A DNA stretch of 64,000 bases from assembly GCF_004375085.3 (NCBI RefSeq), contig NZ_SNAQ03000018.1, positions 79,866-143,865 on the forward strand. The letters are read 5' to 3'. This stretch comes from Lewinella sp. W8 (GTDB taxonomy: Bacteria; Bacteroidota; Bacteroidia; Chitinophagales; Saprospiraceae). A model generated the notes under the pieces. It was not told the origin of the DNA and ran no database searches. It worked only from the letters and a program-made list of their open reading frames with translations. The number at the start of each line of letters is the position of its first letter. The stretch's first letter is position 1. Made by a program: the position numbers and the translations under genes. Positions 35,493 through 44,438 of the stretch are shown here, piece by piece.

Positions 35493-36776
35493 ATGACTGA
35501 AACCAACAACAAAACCGCCCAGTACCACATTGATCTGGAAGATCAACACGGAGCCCACAATTATCATCCACTACCCGTAGTCCTCAGCGAGGGCAAGGGT
35601 TGTTACGTTTGGGACGTAACCGGCAAGCAGTACTTCGACTTCCTGAGCGCCTACTCGGCCGTAAACCAGGGACATTGCCACCCCCGGATCGTGGACACGC
35701 TGGTGGAACAGAGCCGAAAATTATCGCTCACCAGTCGGGCCTTTCACAACGATCGGCTGGGGGAGTACGAACGCTACCTGACCAAATACTTCGGCTTCGA
35801 CAAAGTACTGCCCATGAATACCGGGGCGGAGGGCGTAGAAACGGCCATCAAACTTTGCCGGAAATGGGGCTACGAAAAAAAGGGCATTCCCACGGATCAG
35901 GCCCGAATCATTGTTTGTGGACAAAATTTCCACGGCCGTACCACTACCATTATTTCCTTCAGTTCCGATCCCGACGCGAAGGGAAGCTTTGGGCCCTACA
36001 CGCCTGGGTTTGAGACCGTTCCCTACGGAGACGTTGAAGCCATGCGCACGGCGTTGGCCAACCAACCCGAAACCATCGCCGGGGTACTGGTGGAACCCAT
36101 CCAGGGAGAAGCGGGAGTATTTGTTCCCGGGGAAGATTACATCCCTCAGGTAGCGGCCTTGTGCCGGGAGCACAACGTACTTTTCATCGCCGATGAAATC
36201 CAAACGGGCATCGGCCGGACCGGAGCGCTGCTCCGTATCTGCGGCGACTGTAGCTGTCAGGGACACTGTGAACAACAGGCTACCTACACCCGGCCCGACA
36301 TCCTGATTCTGGGTAAGGCGCTCAGTGGGGGAACCTATCCGGTATCTGCGGTACTGGCGGACGACCCCATCATGGAGGTAATCAAGCCCGGCCAACACGG
36401 CTCCACCTTTGGCGGAAATCCCGTTGCCTGCGCCGTTGCTCAGGAGGCACTGGAGGTCATCCGCGACGAAAAGCTGACCCAAAATGCCCGCCAATTGGGG
36501 ATCGTCTTCCGGCAGCGGATGCAGGAGCTCGTTGACCAGTACCCTGCCCTGCTCAGTCTGGTGCGCGGCAAGGGCTTGCTGAATGCCCTGGTCATTAACG
36601 ATAGTCCGGACAGCAAGACGGCCTGGAACTTCTGCCTGGCGCTGGCCGAGCATGGGTTACTGGCCAAGCCTACGCACGGCAACATCATCCGGTTTGCGCC
36701 CCCGCTGGTAATTTCGGAACAGGAACTGCACGAGGCCTGTGACATTATCGCCAAGGTGGTGCGGGCCATGGCATAA
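35493..36776 (+). CDS. rocD: Ornithine--oxo-acid aminotransferase with a Cys-rich insertion
   Basis: 427 residues, class III PLP aminotransferase. The sequence follows ornithine aminotransferase throughout: AHNYHPLPVVL near the N-terminus, FLSAYSAVNQGHCHP, PMNTGAEGVETAIKLCRKW, EPIQGEAGV, FIADEIQTGIGRTG, the PLP lysine in ILILGKALSGGTYP (about Lys275) and HGSTFGGNPVACAVA. It converts L-ornithine and 2-oxoglutarate to glutamate-semialdehyde and glutamate in arginine/proline metabolism. Odd: between 'GRTGALL' and 'RPDILILGK' lies ICGDCSCQGHCEQQ (about residues 249-262), with four Cys in a CxxCxCxxxC arrangement, where typical ornithine aminotransferases have a short loop. It could bind a metal or be redox-sensitive (inference). 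Confidence 0.92.
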   Translation: MTETNNKTAQYHIDLEDQHGAHNYHPLPVVLSEGKGCYVWDVTGKQYFDFLSAYSAVNQGHCHPRIVDTLVEQSRKLSLTSRAFHNDRLGEYERYLTKYFGFDKVLPMNTGAEGVETAIKLCRKWGYEKKGIPTDQARIIVCGQNFHGRTTTIISFSSDPDAKGSFGPYTPGFETVPYGDVEAMRTALANQPETIAGVLVEPIQGEAGVFVPGEDYIPQVAALCREHNVLFIADEIQTGIGRTGALLRICGDCSCQGHCEQQATYTRPDILILGKALSGGTYPVSAVLADDPIMEVIKPGQHGSTFGGNPVACAVAQEALEVIRDEKLTQNARQLGIVFRQRMQELVDQYPALLSLVRGKGLLNALVINDSPDSKTAWNFCLALAEHGLLAKPTHGNIIRFAPPLVISEQELHEACDIIAKVVRAMA

Positions 36777-37093
36777 TGGCCTTTGCCTGAGCTACTGAAG
36801 GGATCGCAAGATTTCGATGCCGAAATCCGTGCTGCGGTGAGTGGACGGTCGGGATAATTGGGTAGGGAGAAGGAGGGTTCTTTTTAGGGGAGCCGGCAAA
36901 AAATCGACTAAGTCTACATGTAGACTTAGTAGACGAATTTTGCCCGCTAGCTTCTCCACCGAATTCCTTCTCACCCTCCCCGAATACTCGTCAACTGCCC
37001 GCACTTACTGCTTCACCCCTAGTCATCAAACTATTATACCGATCTTTACCCCCGCATCGTTTGAACAACGGCAAAATCTTAAATAAGGCCTAC
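36777..37093. other. Intergenic region with long palindromic element (copy 2)
   Basis: 317 bases between ornithine aminotransferase and PBP1A genes. It contains the perfect 24-base palindrome at 36907-36930, set in a wider imperfect inverted repeat of about 60 bases per arm (roughly 36855-36995). No reliable gene is present. The PBP1A promoter should lie in the A/T-rich right part (about 37025-37090). Confidence 0.7.
36907..36930. repeat. Perfect 24-bp palindrome (copy 2)
   Basis: The arms ACTAAGTCTACA and TGTAGACTTAGT are exact reverse complements. Just after, GACGAATTTTGCCC repeats the flank seen after the palindrome at 26269-26300. The core GTCTACATGTAGAC resembles BlaI/MecI-type operators (TACA/TGTA half sites), and the next gene is a penicillin-binding protein. 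Confidence 0.85.
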
Positions 37094-39670
37094 ATGTCCC
37101 GGATCAAAGCATTTTTTTTGGGTTCAGTCGATAATCCTACCCACCGAAACCTTCTGGTTTGGTTTTGGCGTCTGGTTTTCGCGGTCCCCATTATTGGTAT
37201 TCTCGTTTTCGTTAGTCTTAGTTTCACCAACCTCCCCTCCGTAACCGAACTGGAGAACCCCCAGAACAATGAGGCCAGCCGAGTGATCGCGGGAGATGGC
37301 GTGACGGTACTCGGACGCTACTTCCTGGAAAACCGGGTCATGGTTGACTTTGAGGATCTGGGGCCCCACCTCGAACCAGCCCTGGTGGCGACCGAGGATG
37401 AGCGCTACTACAACCACAGCGGTATTGACTGGCGGGCGCTCGCCCGTGCCGTGGTAAAGACGGGGATCATGGGACAACGGTCTTCGGGCGGTGGCTCCAC
37501 GATCACCCAGCAGCTCGCCAAACTCTTATTCACCGAAGGCGGCGAGGGGAGTAAGAACATCGTGGAAAGGCTGTTCCAAAAGCTGCAGGAGTGGATCATT
37601 GCCGTTCGCTTAGAACGGAAATACACCAAGCAGGAAATTATCGCGATGTACCTCAATCGCTACGACTTCATCAACGGGGCGCAGGGTATCCGGGCGGCCA
37701 GCGAAAACTATTTCGGAGGTAAACGCCCCCACGAGTTGGAACTGCACGAAGCGGCCACCCTCGTGGGCATGCTCAAAAACTCTTCGCTATACAATCCGCT
37801 CCGTAACCCCGAAGGGGTCATGAATCGCCGTAACGTGGTGCTCGCCCAAATGGTGCGGAACGATAAACTGAGTCGCGAAGAATTTGAGCGACTTAAGGCC
37901 CTGCCGTTAGGCATTGAGTACAGCAACCAAACCCACGACGATGGACTTGCCCCCTACTTCCGGATGGTCCTCAAAGAGGAAGCAAAGAGAATTCTGGCCC
38001 AGGACCAGTATCTGAAAACCGACGGAACGCCCTACAACGTAGATCGCGACGGGCTGACGTTCTACACCACCATCAACCCCGCCATGCAGGCGCACGCGGA
38101 GGAACAGGCCGTTAAACACATGAAAGGGCTGCAAAAGGAGTTTTTCCGTCACTGGAGAAACGAAGACCCCTGGACCTACGAAAGTCCCTACAGCGAAACC
38201 GAAATCCCGGTTGATATCCGACAGGAGAGCCTACGGCGGGAGATAAGAAGGTCCGATCGCTATCAGCGACTACGGTCCAGAATCCTCCTGCCCGTGATTA
38301 ATAAGGTCAACAAAAAAAGCGACCTCACCTTTCACGCGGATGACCGCGAGGTCCTGAGGATCGTGATGGAATCGGAAGAACCCGGAATCATCCGCAGTTT
38401 GGTGCGCCGCAAGATGATCGGCAATAAACTGGCCGACAAGTACCGGCAGGTCATGAAGCTGGAAGAATTTGAGGAGTTGAAGACCGCGTGGTACGAACTC
38501 CAAAAGGTAGTGGACCAGCAATTCGCCGAACCCGTGAAAATGCGAGTATTCACCTACGATAATGCGCGCATGGAAACCGATACGACCATGACACCACTGG
38601 ACAGTATCCGCTACCATAAAATGATTCTCCAGTTTGGTTCCATGTCGGTCGAACCCACGACGGGCTTCGTGCGCACCTGGGTTGGGGGGACTAATTTCAA
38701 GTGGTTCCAGTTTGATCACGTCACTACCAAACGGCAGGTGGGCTCGACCTTCAAACCCTTTATTTACGCTACTTCCGTTGACTTGCGGGGCATCAGTCCC
38801 TGTTTTGAAGTACTCGATGCTCCGGTAACCATCGCTCCCGGCGACGGGAGTTTCTACCTGGCCGAACCCTGGACTCCCCGAAACGCCTCCGATAACTACA
38901 GCGGAGAGTTTATGAACCTCTACTACGGCCTGAAGAACTCCGTGAACACCGTTTCGGCCTACCTGATGCAGGAACTCGGATCTACGGAGCCCGTCCGGAA
39001 TCTGGTCGCCAATATGGGCATCCCCAAATCAGAAATCCCGGATGCTCCCTCCATTGCCCTGGGTTCCGTAGACCTTACCGTACGGCAGATGACCGGTGCC
39101 TACACTACCTTCGGAAATGGTGGCATCTTTAACCGTCCGGTATTTCTGACCAGAATTGAAGATCGTACCGGGCGGGTGATATATGAATACATCCCGGAAA
39201 CCCGGCAGGCCATCAGCCCCGCCGCCAATTACGTCATGGTAGACATGCTCAGAAAAGCCTCCGTGGGTAATCTGCGTGGTGTGCAGGGACCGGTAGGCGG
39301 TAAAACCGGTACCACGAACGACCAGACGGACGGTTGGTACATGGGCCTTACCCCCGAGCTCGTCGTGGGTACCTGGGTCGGTGGTGACGCCCGATGGATT
39401 CGCTTCCGCAGCCTCGGCCTGGGGGGAGGTTCCCACATGGCCAAGCCCTTCTTCCGGGAATTCGTCAAGAACGCCCAGCAAGACGAAAACATCGAATGGG
39501 ACACCAAGCGGGACTTTACCCGCCCCCGCGGATCTCTGGGGATTGAATTAGACTGTGAGGCCTACTCCAGTGGTAATGAAGACCTGCTGGAAAACGGACG
39601 AGACTCCTTGTTCCTGCCCAACGACCCCTTCGGTGGTGGCAGCATCAACAACGATCCCGATTTTCAGTAG
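37094..39670 (+). CDS. Penicillin-binding protein 1A, bifunctional
   Basis: 858 residues from the ATG at 37094; a TTG 33 bases upstream would add 11 residues without reason. A single membrane helix (about 23-42, FAVPIIGILVFVSLSF) anchors it. The GT51 glycosyltransferase domain (about 60-260) has ATEDERYYNHSGIDW with the catalytic Glu, and GGGSTITQQLAKL. The transpeptidase domain shows GSTFKPF (SxxK nucleophile), SVN (SxN) and GGKTGTTND (KTG). It polymerises and cross-links peptidoglycan in the periplasm. An insert of about 150 residues between the domains (about 340-500), charged and helical, is probably a lineage-specific linker region. The gene follows the palindromic element; a strong terminator follows. 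Confidence 0.95.
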   Translation: MSRIKAFFLGSVDNPTHRNLLVWFWRLVFAVPIIGILVFVSLSFTNLPSVTELENPQNNEASRVIAGDGVTVLGRYFLENRVMVDFEDLGPHLEPALVATEDERYYNHSGIDWRALARAVVKTGIMGQRSSGGGSTITQQLAKLLFTEGGEGSKNIVERLFQKLQEWIIAVRLERKYTKQEIIAMYLNRYDFINGAQGIRAASENYFGGKRPHELELHEAATLVGMLKNSSLYNPLRNPEGVMNRRNVVLAQMVRNDKLSREEFERLKALPLGIEYSNQTHDDGLAPYFRMVLKEEAKRILAQDQYLKTDGTPYNVDRDGLTFYTTINPAMQAHAEEQAVKHMKGLQKEFFRHWRNEDPWTYESPYSETEIPVDIRQESLRREIRRSDRYQRLRSRILLPVINKVNKKSDLTFHADDREVLRIVMESEEPGIIRSLVRRKMIGNKLADKYRQVMKLEEFEELKTAWYELQKVVDQQFAEPVKMRVFTYDNARMETDTTMTPLDSIRYHKMILQFGSMSVEPTTGFVRTWVGGTNFKWFQFDHVTTKRQVGSTFKPFIYATSVDLRGISPCFEVLDAPVTIAPGDGSFYLAEPWTPRNASDNYSGEFMNLYYGLKNSVNTVSAYLMQELGSTEPVRNLVANMGIPKSEIPDAPSIALGSVDLTVRQMTGAYTTFGNGGIFNRPVFLTRIEDRTGRVIYEYIPETRQAISPAANYVMVDMLRKASVGNLRGVQGPVGGKTGTTNDQTDGWYMGLTPELVVGTWVGGDARWIRFRSLGLGGGSHMAKPFFREFVKNAQQDENIEWDTKRDFTRPRGSLGIELDCEAYSSGNEDLLENGRDSLFLPNDPFGGGSINNDPDFQ

Positions 39671-39740
39671 GTTACACGCTAACCTACTACCTTAAACCGC
39701 AGCGCCGGTCCCGGATGATCCGGGACCGGCGCTGCGGTTT
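39668..39740. terminator. Bidirectional terminator between PBP1A and barrel protein genes
   Basis: A perfect hairpin with 23-base arms and a single central base (39694-39716, G39717, 39718-39740) begins AAACCGCAGC and ends GCTGCGGTTT, so it reads as A-stem-T on both strands. A smaller stem, GTAGGTTA/TAACCTAC (39668-39688), which includes the PBP1A stop, precedes it. Confidence 0.85.
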
Positions 39741-39763
39741 ACGGTTAATTCCTTGCGGGACGA

Positions 39764-40633
39764 TCAGAAGTTGTAACAACCGCTGCGACCGCGGCCGGTA
39801 CCCCCTTCTCCGATGATGATTCCCAGGGTTAATCCTCCGACGAAGTAGTAGTCATTGAATTCTCCTCCGCGGCGGTAGGTAAGGTCTTCTACACTCGCTA
39901 CGTTCTGAACGGCGGGATTGGAAAACCGGGCGGCCAGACTCCCTTCGGGAGAAAGTTCCAGGATGTCCAGGTAGCGCACCTCGGTATCCCCGATGTCATC
40001 CAGATAGTCCGTGCCCGTGTAGCGGATTCCGCCCTCCAGACCAAGTACGATTCTTTCCCCGAAGCGGTACCGGATGCCACCACCGAGAATGCCGATTACC
40101 CGGGTAAGCTCATAGGGAGCCGCGGCGTAACGGGTAGGGTCCAGTCCCTGACCTTCCGTCCGGAGTGGCTGAAGCTCATAGAACGTGCCGTCCAGTTCAC
40201 CTTCCGGGTTATAACTCAGCACCCCAACACCACCGTAGATGTAGGCCGCCAGATGGTTGTAGCTGCGGTCGCCGATGTAGAACAGGTCGTATTCCGCGAC
40301 CAGGTTGAACTCCGTAATTCTGGACCGGAAATTCCGGCTAACGGGAACCAACTCATTATTTTCATTCAACAGGGTGGTTTCCCGCTCGGCACTGATGCGA
40401 CCAAAATTACCGTTGACGCGCACCCCGAAGCGATCCGTAGGCCGGTAACGTAGGTAGGCACCACCCGCGAAATTCATGTCTTCAACGAACAGGCCGAATT
40501 CAGCGGGAGAAAGGTCACCGCTGTATACGGCAACGCCGCCCTTCACGCCCAATTCAAGGTACTGGGCGTTGGCCGATGTCGCGACGAAACAGCAAAACAT
40601 GACGAGAGAGAGTGGGAGTAAGCGCATCCGCAT
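39764..40633 (-). CDS. Outer-membrane beta-barrel protein (DUF6089-like)
   Basis: 289 residues from the ATG at 40633. The first Met giving a signal peptide (MRMRLLPLSLVMFCCFVATSANAQ) is used; the longer frame from 40789 would overlap the divergent gene. After cleavage the protein alternates short hydrophobic beta strands with charged loops, as in small outer-membrane barrels. Family-like parts are YLELGVKGGVAVYSGDL at the start and GGGIRYRFGERIVLGLEGGIRYT near the middle. The layout matches Bacteroidota 'DUF6089' barrels. It is probably a porin-like or structural outer membrane protein. A - strand -7-like box TAACTTTG lies at 40700-40707, giving a leader of about 60 bases. Confidence 0.8.
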   Translation of the reverse strand: MRMRLLPLSLVMFCCFVATSANAQYLELGVKGGVAVYSGDLSPAEFGLFVEDMNFAGGAYLRYRPTDRFGVRVNGNFGRISAERETTLLNENNELVPVSRNFRSRITEFNLVAEYDLFYIGDRSYNHLAAYIYGGVGVLSYNPEGELDGTFYELQPLRTEGQGLDPTRYAAAPYELTRVIGILGGGIRYRFGERIVLGLEGGIRYTGTDYLDDIGDTEVRYLDILELSPEGSLAARFSNPAVQNVASVEDLTYRRGGEFNDYYFVGGLTLGIIIGEGGTGRGRSGCYNF

Positions 40634-40768
40634 AGTGGAAGTCTGTTGGTTATTTGGGATTAATCGCGTCAAACGAATGTCAGACAATGGATAAAATTTC
40701 AAAGTTACTTCAAAAATTGTGCTAAGGCAGACATTTTCTTGTCTTAAACGTTTCCTTTGCGTTGCAAT

Positions 40769-42601
40769 ATGGCTGAAAAGACTGATCATACCCCCCCGGA
40801 GACGGAATCCCGTCCAGTCAAAGAAAAATTCTCACGGTCGCTGAGAATTTTTGATTACGTATGGCACTACCGCTGGAAGTTTGTGCTCAGCTTCGTCATC
40901 TTAGGCATCAGCACCCTGGTTTTTTTGGTCATTATGCAGTTGCCGGGCGAAGCCCTCAACATCCTGAACGGTGAAGGCAAATACGGCCTGACCACTTCTG
41001 AAGTTTTCCTCTTACTGACCATTTTGCTCATCGCCCAGGCACCCCTCAGTTTTCTGCGGGTGCGGCTTCAGGCGGAAGTCAGTGAAAAGGCGATGGGAAC
41101 GCTGCGTAAGGATTTGTTTGGCAAAATTTTGCAGCTCAATGTTCCCTTTTTTGAAAGTAATCGGGTCGGGGAGCTGTCCAGTCGGATTACCAACGACATC
41201 ACCCAGATTCAGGGACTCTTTTCCCTGGTGCTGGCGGAGTTTCTGCGGCAAATCATCATCCTGCTGGGGGCGATCATCTACATCATGTTCACGATGCTCA
41301 AGCTGGCCCTGGTCAGCCTGGCCATCTTTCCGGTAGTGGTGATTGCCGCCATGTTTTTTGGTCGCTACGTTCGCCGGATGACCAAGGCCCGCCAGGAACA
41401 ACTGGCCCAGTCCAACGTCATCGTCGAAGAAAGCCTGCAGAGCATCAGCACCGTCAAGGCCTACACGAACGAACCCTTCGAACGGGACCGCTACGGGAAG
41501 AGCATCGACGAGACCGTCCGGATTGCCCTCAAGACCGCCACGGCCCGGGGACTTTTTGCCGCCTTCATCGTTACGGTAATGTTCGGAGCACTGTTCTACA
41601 TCATTTATCGGGCCGTCCTCCTGGTGCAGAGTGGCGACCTTCCCATCGGTGATCTGTTCAGCTTCGTGATCTTTACCGGGCTCATCGGCGGATCCATTGC
41701 CAGCCTGGGTAACTTTTACACGGAAATTCTCTCCGCCCTCGGGGCCTCGGACCGCGTCGTGGACATCCTGACCAGCGAAGAGGAAGAATCCCGGAAGTCT
41801 GCACCCGCAGGCTCCCGCCCGGCACCTGCGGCCCCTCGCCCACAACTGACCAGCGCCCGGAGTATCCATTATGACAACGTGCACTTTGTCTACCCCACCC
41901 GACCGGACGTACCCGTCCTGAAGGGCATCGACTTCTCGATTCAGGCCGGACAAAAAGTGGCGCTGGTGGGTGCCAGTGGCAGCGGAAAATCCACCATCCT
42001 GAAACTCCTCCTACGGTTTTACCCCCTGGAGTCCGGGAAAATCTCCGTGGACGGGAAAGACATCAACGATTACGACCTGTACGACTTCCGCGACGAACTG
42101 GCCCTGGTCCCCCAGGAAGTGCTGCTCTTCGGGGGAAGCATTCGGGAAAATATCGCCTACGGGAAGCTCGAGGCCACCGATGCGGAAATTCGCGAAGCCG
42201 CCCGGCAGGCGAACGCCCTGGACTTCATCGAAAAATTCCCCGAGGGCTTCGCCACCATCGTCGGCGACCGGGGCATTCAGCTCAGTGGTGGCCAGCGACA
42301 GCGCATCGCCATTGCCCGGGCCATCCTCAAAAATCCATCCATCCTCTTACTGGACGAAGCCACCAGTAGCCTCGACGCCGAAAGTGAACGCGTCGTGCAG
42401 GACGCCCTGAACCGCCTGATGGAAGGGCGTACGAGCATCATCATCGCCCACCGACTGGCGACCATCCGGGAAGTTGATCGCATCTACGTGATCGAAAACG
42501 GCAAAATCATTGAAACGGGCACCCATCAGGAGCTCAGCGCCCGACCAGAAGGTGCCTACTCTGCCCTGGCCCGGCTCCAATTCGAAAGTCTTCCGGAATG
42601 A
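40769..42601 (+). CDS. ABC exporter, MsbA-like fused permease/ATPase
   Basis: 610 residues from the ATG at 40769; a TTG four codons upstream is less likely. The transmembrane domain (about 30-320, six helices; first FVLSFVILGISTLVFLVIM) precedes an ATPase domain. The latter has Walker A GASGSGKS (about 402), Q-loop ALVPQEVLLFGG, signature LSGGQRQR (about 505), and Walker B ILLLDEATSSLD with the switch His in IIAHRL. The order TMD-NBD fits lipid/peptide exporters that work as homodimers; substrate unknown, lipid A-like transport is possible. The linker at about 345-360 (APAGSRPAPAAPRP) is encoded by a dispersed repeat and is Ala/Pro rich. Its stop overlaps the murB start (ATGA), so the two genes are coupled. 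Confidence 0.92.
   Translation: MAEKTDHTPPETESRPVKEKFSRSLRIFDYVWHYRWKFVLSFVILGISTLVFLVIMQLPGEALNILNGEGKYGLTTSEVFLLLTILLIAQAPLSFLRVRLQAEVSEKAMGTLRKDLFGKILQLNVPFFESNRVGELSSRITNDITQIQGLFSLVLAEFLRQIIILLGAIIYIMFTMLKLALVSLAIFPVVVIAAMFFGRYVRRMTKARQEQLAQSNVIVEESLQSISTVKAYTNEPFERDRYGKSIDETVRIALKTATARGLFAAFIVTVMFGALFYIIYRAVLLVQSGDLPIGDLFSFVIFTGLIGGSIASLGNFYTEILSALGASDRVVDILTSEEEESRKSAPAGSRPAPAAPRPQLTSARSIHYDNVHFVYPTRPDVPVLKGIDFSIQAGQKVALVGASGSGKSTILKLLLRFYPLESGKISVDGKDINDYDLYDFRDELALVPQEVLLFGGSIRENIAYGKLEATDAEIREAARQANALDFIEKFPEGFATIVGDRGIQLSGGQRQRIAIARAILKNPSILLLDEATSSLDAESERVVQDALNRLMEGRTSIIIAHRLATIREVDRIYVIENGKIIETGTHQELSARPEGAYSALARLQFESLPE
41822..41841 (+). repeat. Dispersed repeat copy inside the ABC transporter gene
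   Basis: Identical to 32709-32728 at 19 of 20 bases. It encodes part of the Ala/Pro-rich linker between the transporter's membrane and ATPase domains. A related sequence, GCACCCGCAGGCTCCC, lies just before at about 41803. Confidence 0.6.
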
Positions 42602-43605
42602 TCCAGCATGAGGTCGCGCTAGATCGCTTCAACACTTTTGGTCTACCGGCCATCGCGGAGTCCTACCTGCCCCTGACGCACGTCGATCAGTTACGGGCCC
42701 CGGTGTTTAAGACTGCTCCGGATCTGGTGCTTGGCGGAGGAAGTAACCTCCTGTTGCTGGATCGGGTTCCGGGCCTCACGGTTCACGTTCTTTTGGGCAG
42801 TATCCTTCAGGCCGACGGGAAGGGTAAATTCCGCGTTGGTGCCGGGGTCGACTGGAATCAATTCGTCCGCCACACCCTGGAAGCGGGCTTTGGCGGGCTG
42901 GAAAACCTGGTCCTGATTCCGGGCACGGTGGGTGCCGCGCCGGTTCAGAATATCGGGGCCTACGGGGCGGAAGTCGCCGAATTCATTACCGCCGTGCACG
43001 TTTACGAATACGGCCACGGCCCCCGGCAGCTCAGCCCGGAGGACTGTGCCTTTGGCTACCGGGACAGCCGCTTTAAGCGGGAGGAAGGGCGTTTTTTGAT
43101 CACCGCGGTAGATTTCGACTTGTCGGCATCCCGCCCCCTCAAGCTCGATTACGGGGCCATTCGGCAGGAGCTGGAACGTTTACAGATTTCGTCTCCCGGT
43201 CCCGGCGACGTTGCCCTGGCCGTCACCAATATTCGGCGGCGAAAACTACCCGACTGGTTTTTCCTCGGCAACAGTGGAAGTTTTTTCAAGAATCCGGTGG
43301 TCCCAAGGGCCGTTCATGAAAATCTCCTGCGGGAATACCCCGACCTGCCCGCCTACCCCATCGACGAGGCGAACGTCAAGCTTCCCGCGGGCTGGCTCAT
43401 TGATCATGCGGGGTTGCGCGGTCACCGGGAGGGGGCGGTAGGCACGTACTCCGGACAGGCCCTGGTGATGGTAAACCATGGTGGGGCGAACGGAGCGCAG
43501 GTGCTGGCGTTCACCGAAAAGGTGCAAAGTATTATCCAGGAAAAGTATGGGGTTCAGCTAGAGCGGGAGGTTCGACTGGTGGGCCAAAGCCAGAAGCGGG
43601 GATAA
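42598..43605 (+). CDS. murB: UDP-N-acetylenolpyruvoylglucosamine reductase
   Basis: 335 residues, near the usual ~340 of type I MurB. FAD-binding features are GGGSNLLLLD and the IPGTVGAAPVQNIGAYG loop. The catalytic Ser lies in GNSGSFFKNP and the C-terminal Glu region in GVQLEREVRLVG, both as in the E. coli type I enzyme. The enzyme reduces UDP-GlcNAc-enolpyruvate to UDP-MurNAc with NADPH in the second step of peptidoglycan precursor synthesis. The start codon overlaps the ABC exporter's stop. Its stop codon directly abuts the stop of the convergent LysE-type gene, with no room for a terminator. Confidence 0.95.
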   Translation: MIQHEVALDRFNTFGLPAIAESYLPLTHVDQLRAPVFKTAPDLVLGGGSNLLLLDRVPGLTVHVLLGSILQADGKGKFRVGAGVDWNQFVRHTLEAGFGGLENLVLIPGTVGAAPVQNIGAYGAEVAEFITAVHVYEYGHGPRQLSPEDCAFGYRDSRFKREEGRFLITAVDFDLSASRPLKLDYGAIRQELERLQISSPGPGDVALAVTNIRRRKLPDWFFLGNSGSFFKNPVVPRAVHENLLREYPDLPAYPIDEANVKLPAGWLIDHAGLRGHREGAVGTYSGQALVMVNHGGANGAQVLAFTEKVQSIIQEKYGVQLEREVRLVGQSQKRG

Positions 43606-44244
43606 TCAGTAGCCGTTGGGCATCATCATTCTCATGCCCTGAAGGCAGGCGAGCAGGACAAAAAGCCCGCCCAGAAAGAAGTTGATGTTGCGGGTAAAGT
43701 AGGCCGCATTCCGGCTGATCCAGTCCGACATCCGGGCGTAACTGCCGAAGATGATCAGGCTACCGGAGCCGGCACCGAGGGTGAAGGCGGCCTTGCTCCC
43801 GGCCGTTACGGCCAGGTAACCATCGGCGATCAGCCAACCGCCCAGTGCGAAGAAGTAGGGCACCGTGAGGAAGTTCATGGCCGCCAGGATCATTCCGTTG
43901 ATGAACGGCCCACCCTTATAGGGTTTTTCCACCTCAGCTTTTCTGGCCGCCCGTGCCCGGAAGCCCTGCACGAGGAAGAAAACCGCCAGGCCCAGGAAAA
44001 TTACAATCGCCCACTGCTTCATGCCCTCAATGATCCCGGGGTTCTGGGAGAGGTATTTGGCAAAGAAAATGGACACTCCGGCCTGCAACATAAAGGTGGC
44101 CGCCAAACCACCGGCAAACAGGTAACCCGCTTTGATTCCGGCCTTAAGGCTCGTTGATACCGCGGTCATGTTCAGCATCCCCGGAAACAGTGTTCCTCCG
44201 GCAGCGGCGGCAAGTCCGATCAATAGTGCAGTAAAAAATTCCAC
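43606..44244 (-). CDS. LysE-type small membrane transporter
   Basis: 212 residues with about six hydrophobic segments: the first spans about 5-35 (LLIGLAAAAGGTLFPGMLNMTAV), and others are around 40-60, 75-95, 115-140, 150-170 and 185-205. The early GGTLFPGMLNMTAVSTSLKAGIKAG helix-loop, with a proline and Asn in the first segment, is typical of LysE/RhtB-fold exporters, which remove amino acids or similar small molecules. Substrate unknown. Convergent with murB with abutting stops. Confidence 0.65.
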   Translation of the reverse strand: MEFFTALLIGLAAAAGGTLFPGMLNMTAVSTSLKAGIKAGYLFAGGLAATFMLQAGVSIFFAKYLSQNPGIIEGMKQWAIVIFLGLAVFFLVQGFRARAARKAEVEKPYKGGPFINGMILAAMNFLTVPYFFALGGWLIADGYLAVTAGSKAAFTLGAGSGSLIIFGSYARMSDWISRNAAYFTRNINFFLGGLFVLLACLQGMRMMMPNGY

Positions 44245-44438
44245 ATAACAAAGGTAAACCGTAATCCAGCATTTATGGCCTTTCCCCTCCCAAAGGGCCC
44301 ATTTTTCGGATGTTGAAGCCCATTGTATAGACTAAGTTGGTGGAAATGAAGATTAATTTACCCTCGGCTACGCTTTGCGAATTAATTTAGCCTCTCCGCT
44401 TCCGTATGGAGGCGCGGAAATTCTCTACCCACAAGAAT

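Noticed and set aside
41012..41953. 313-codon - strand frame antisense to the ABC exporter
   Set aside because: Shadow of a well-supported transporter gene; no domains or neighbours to support it.
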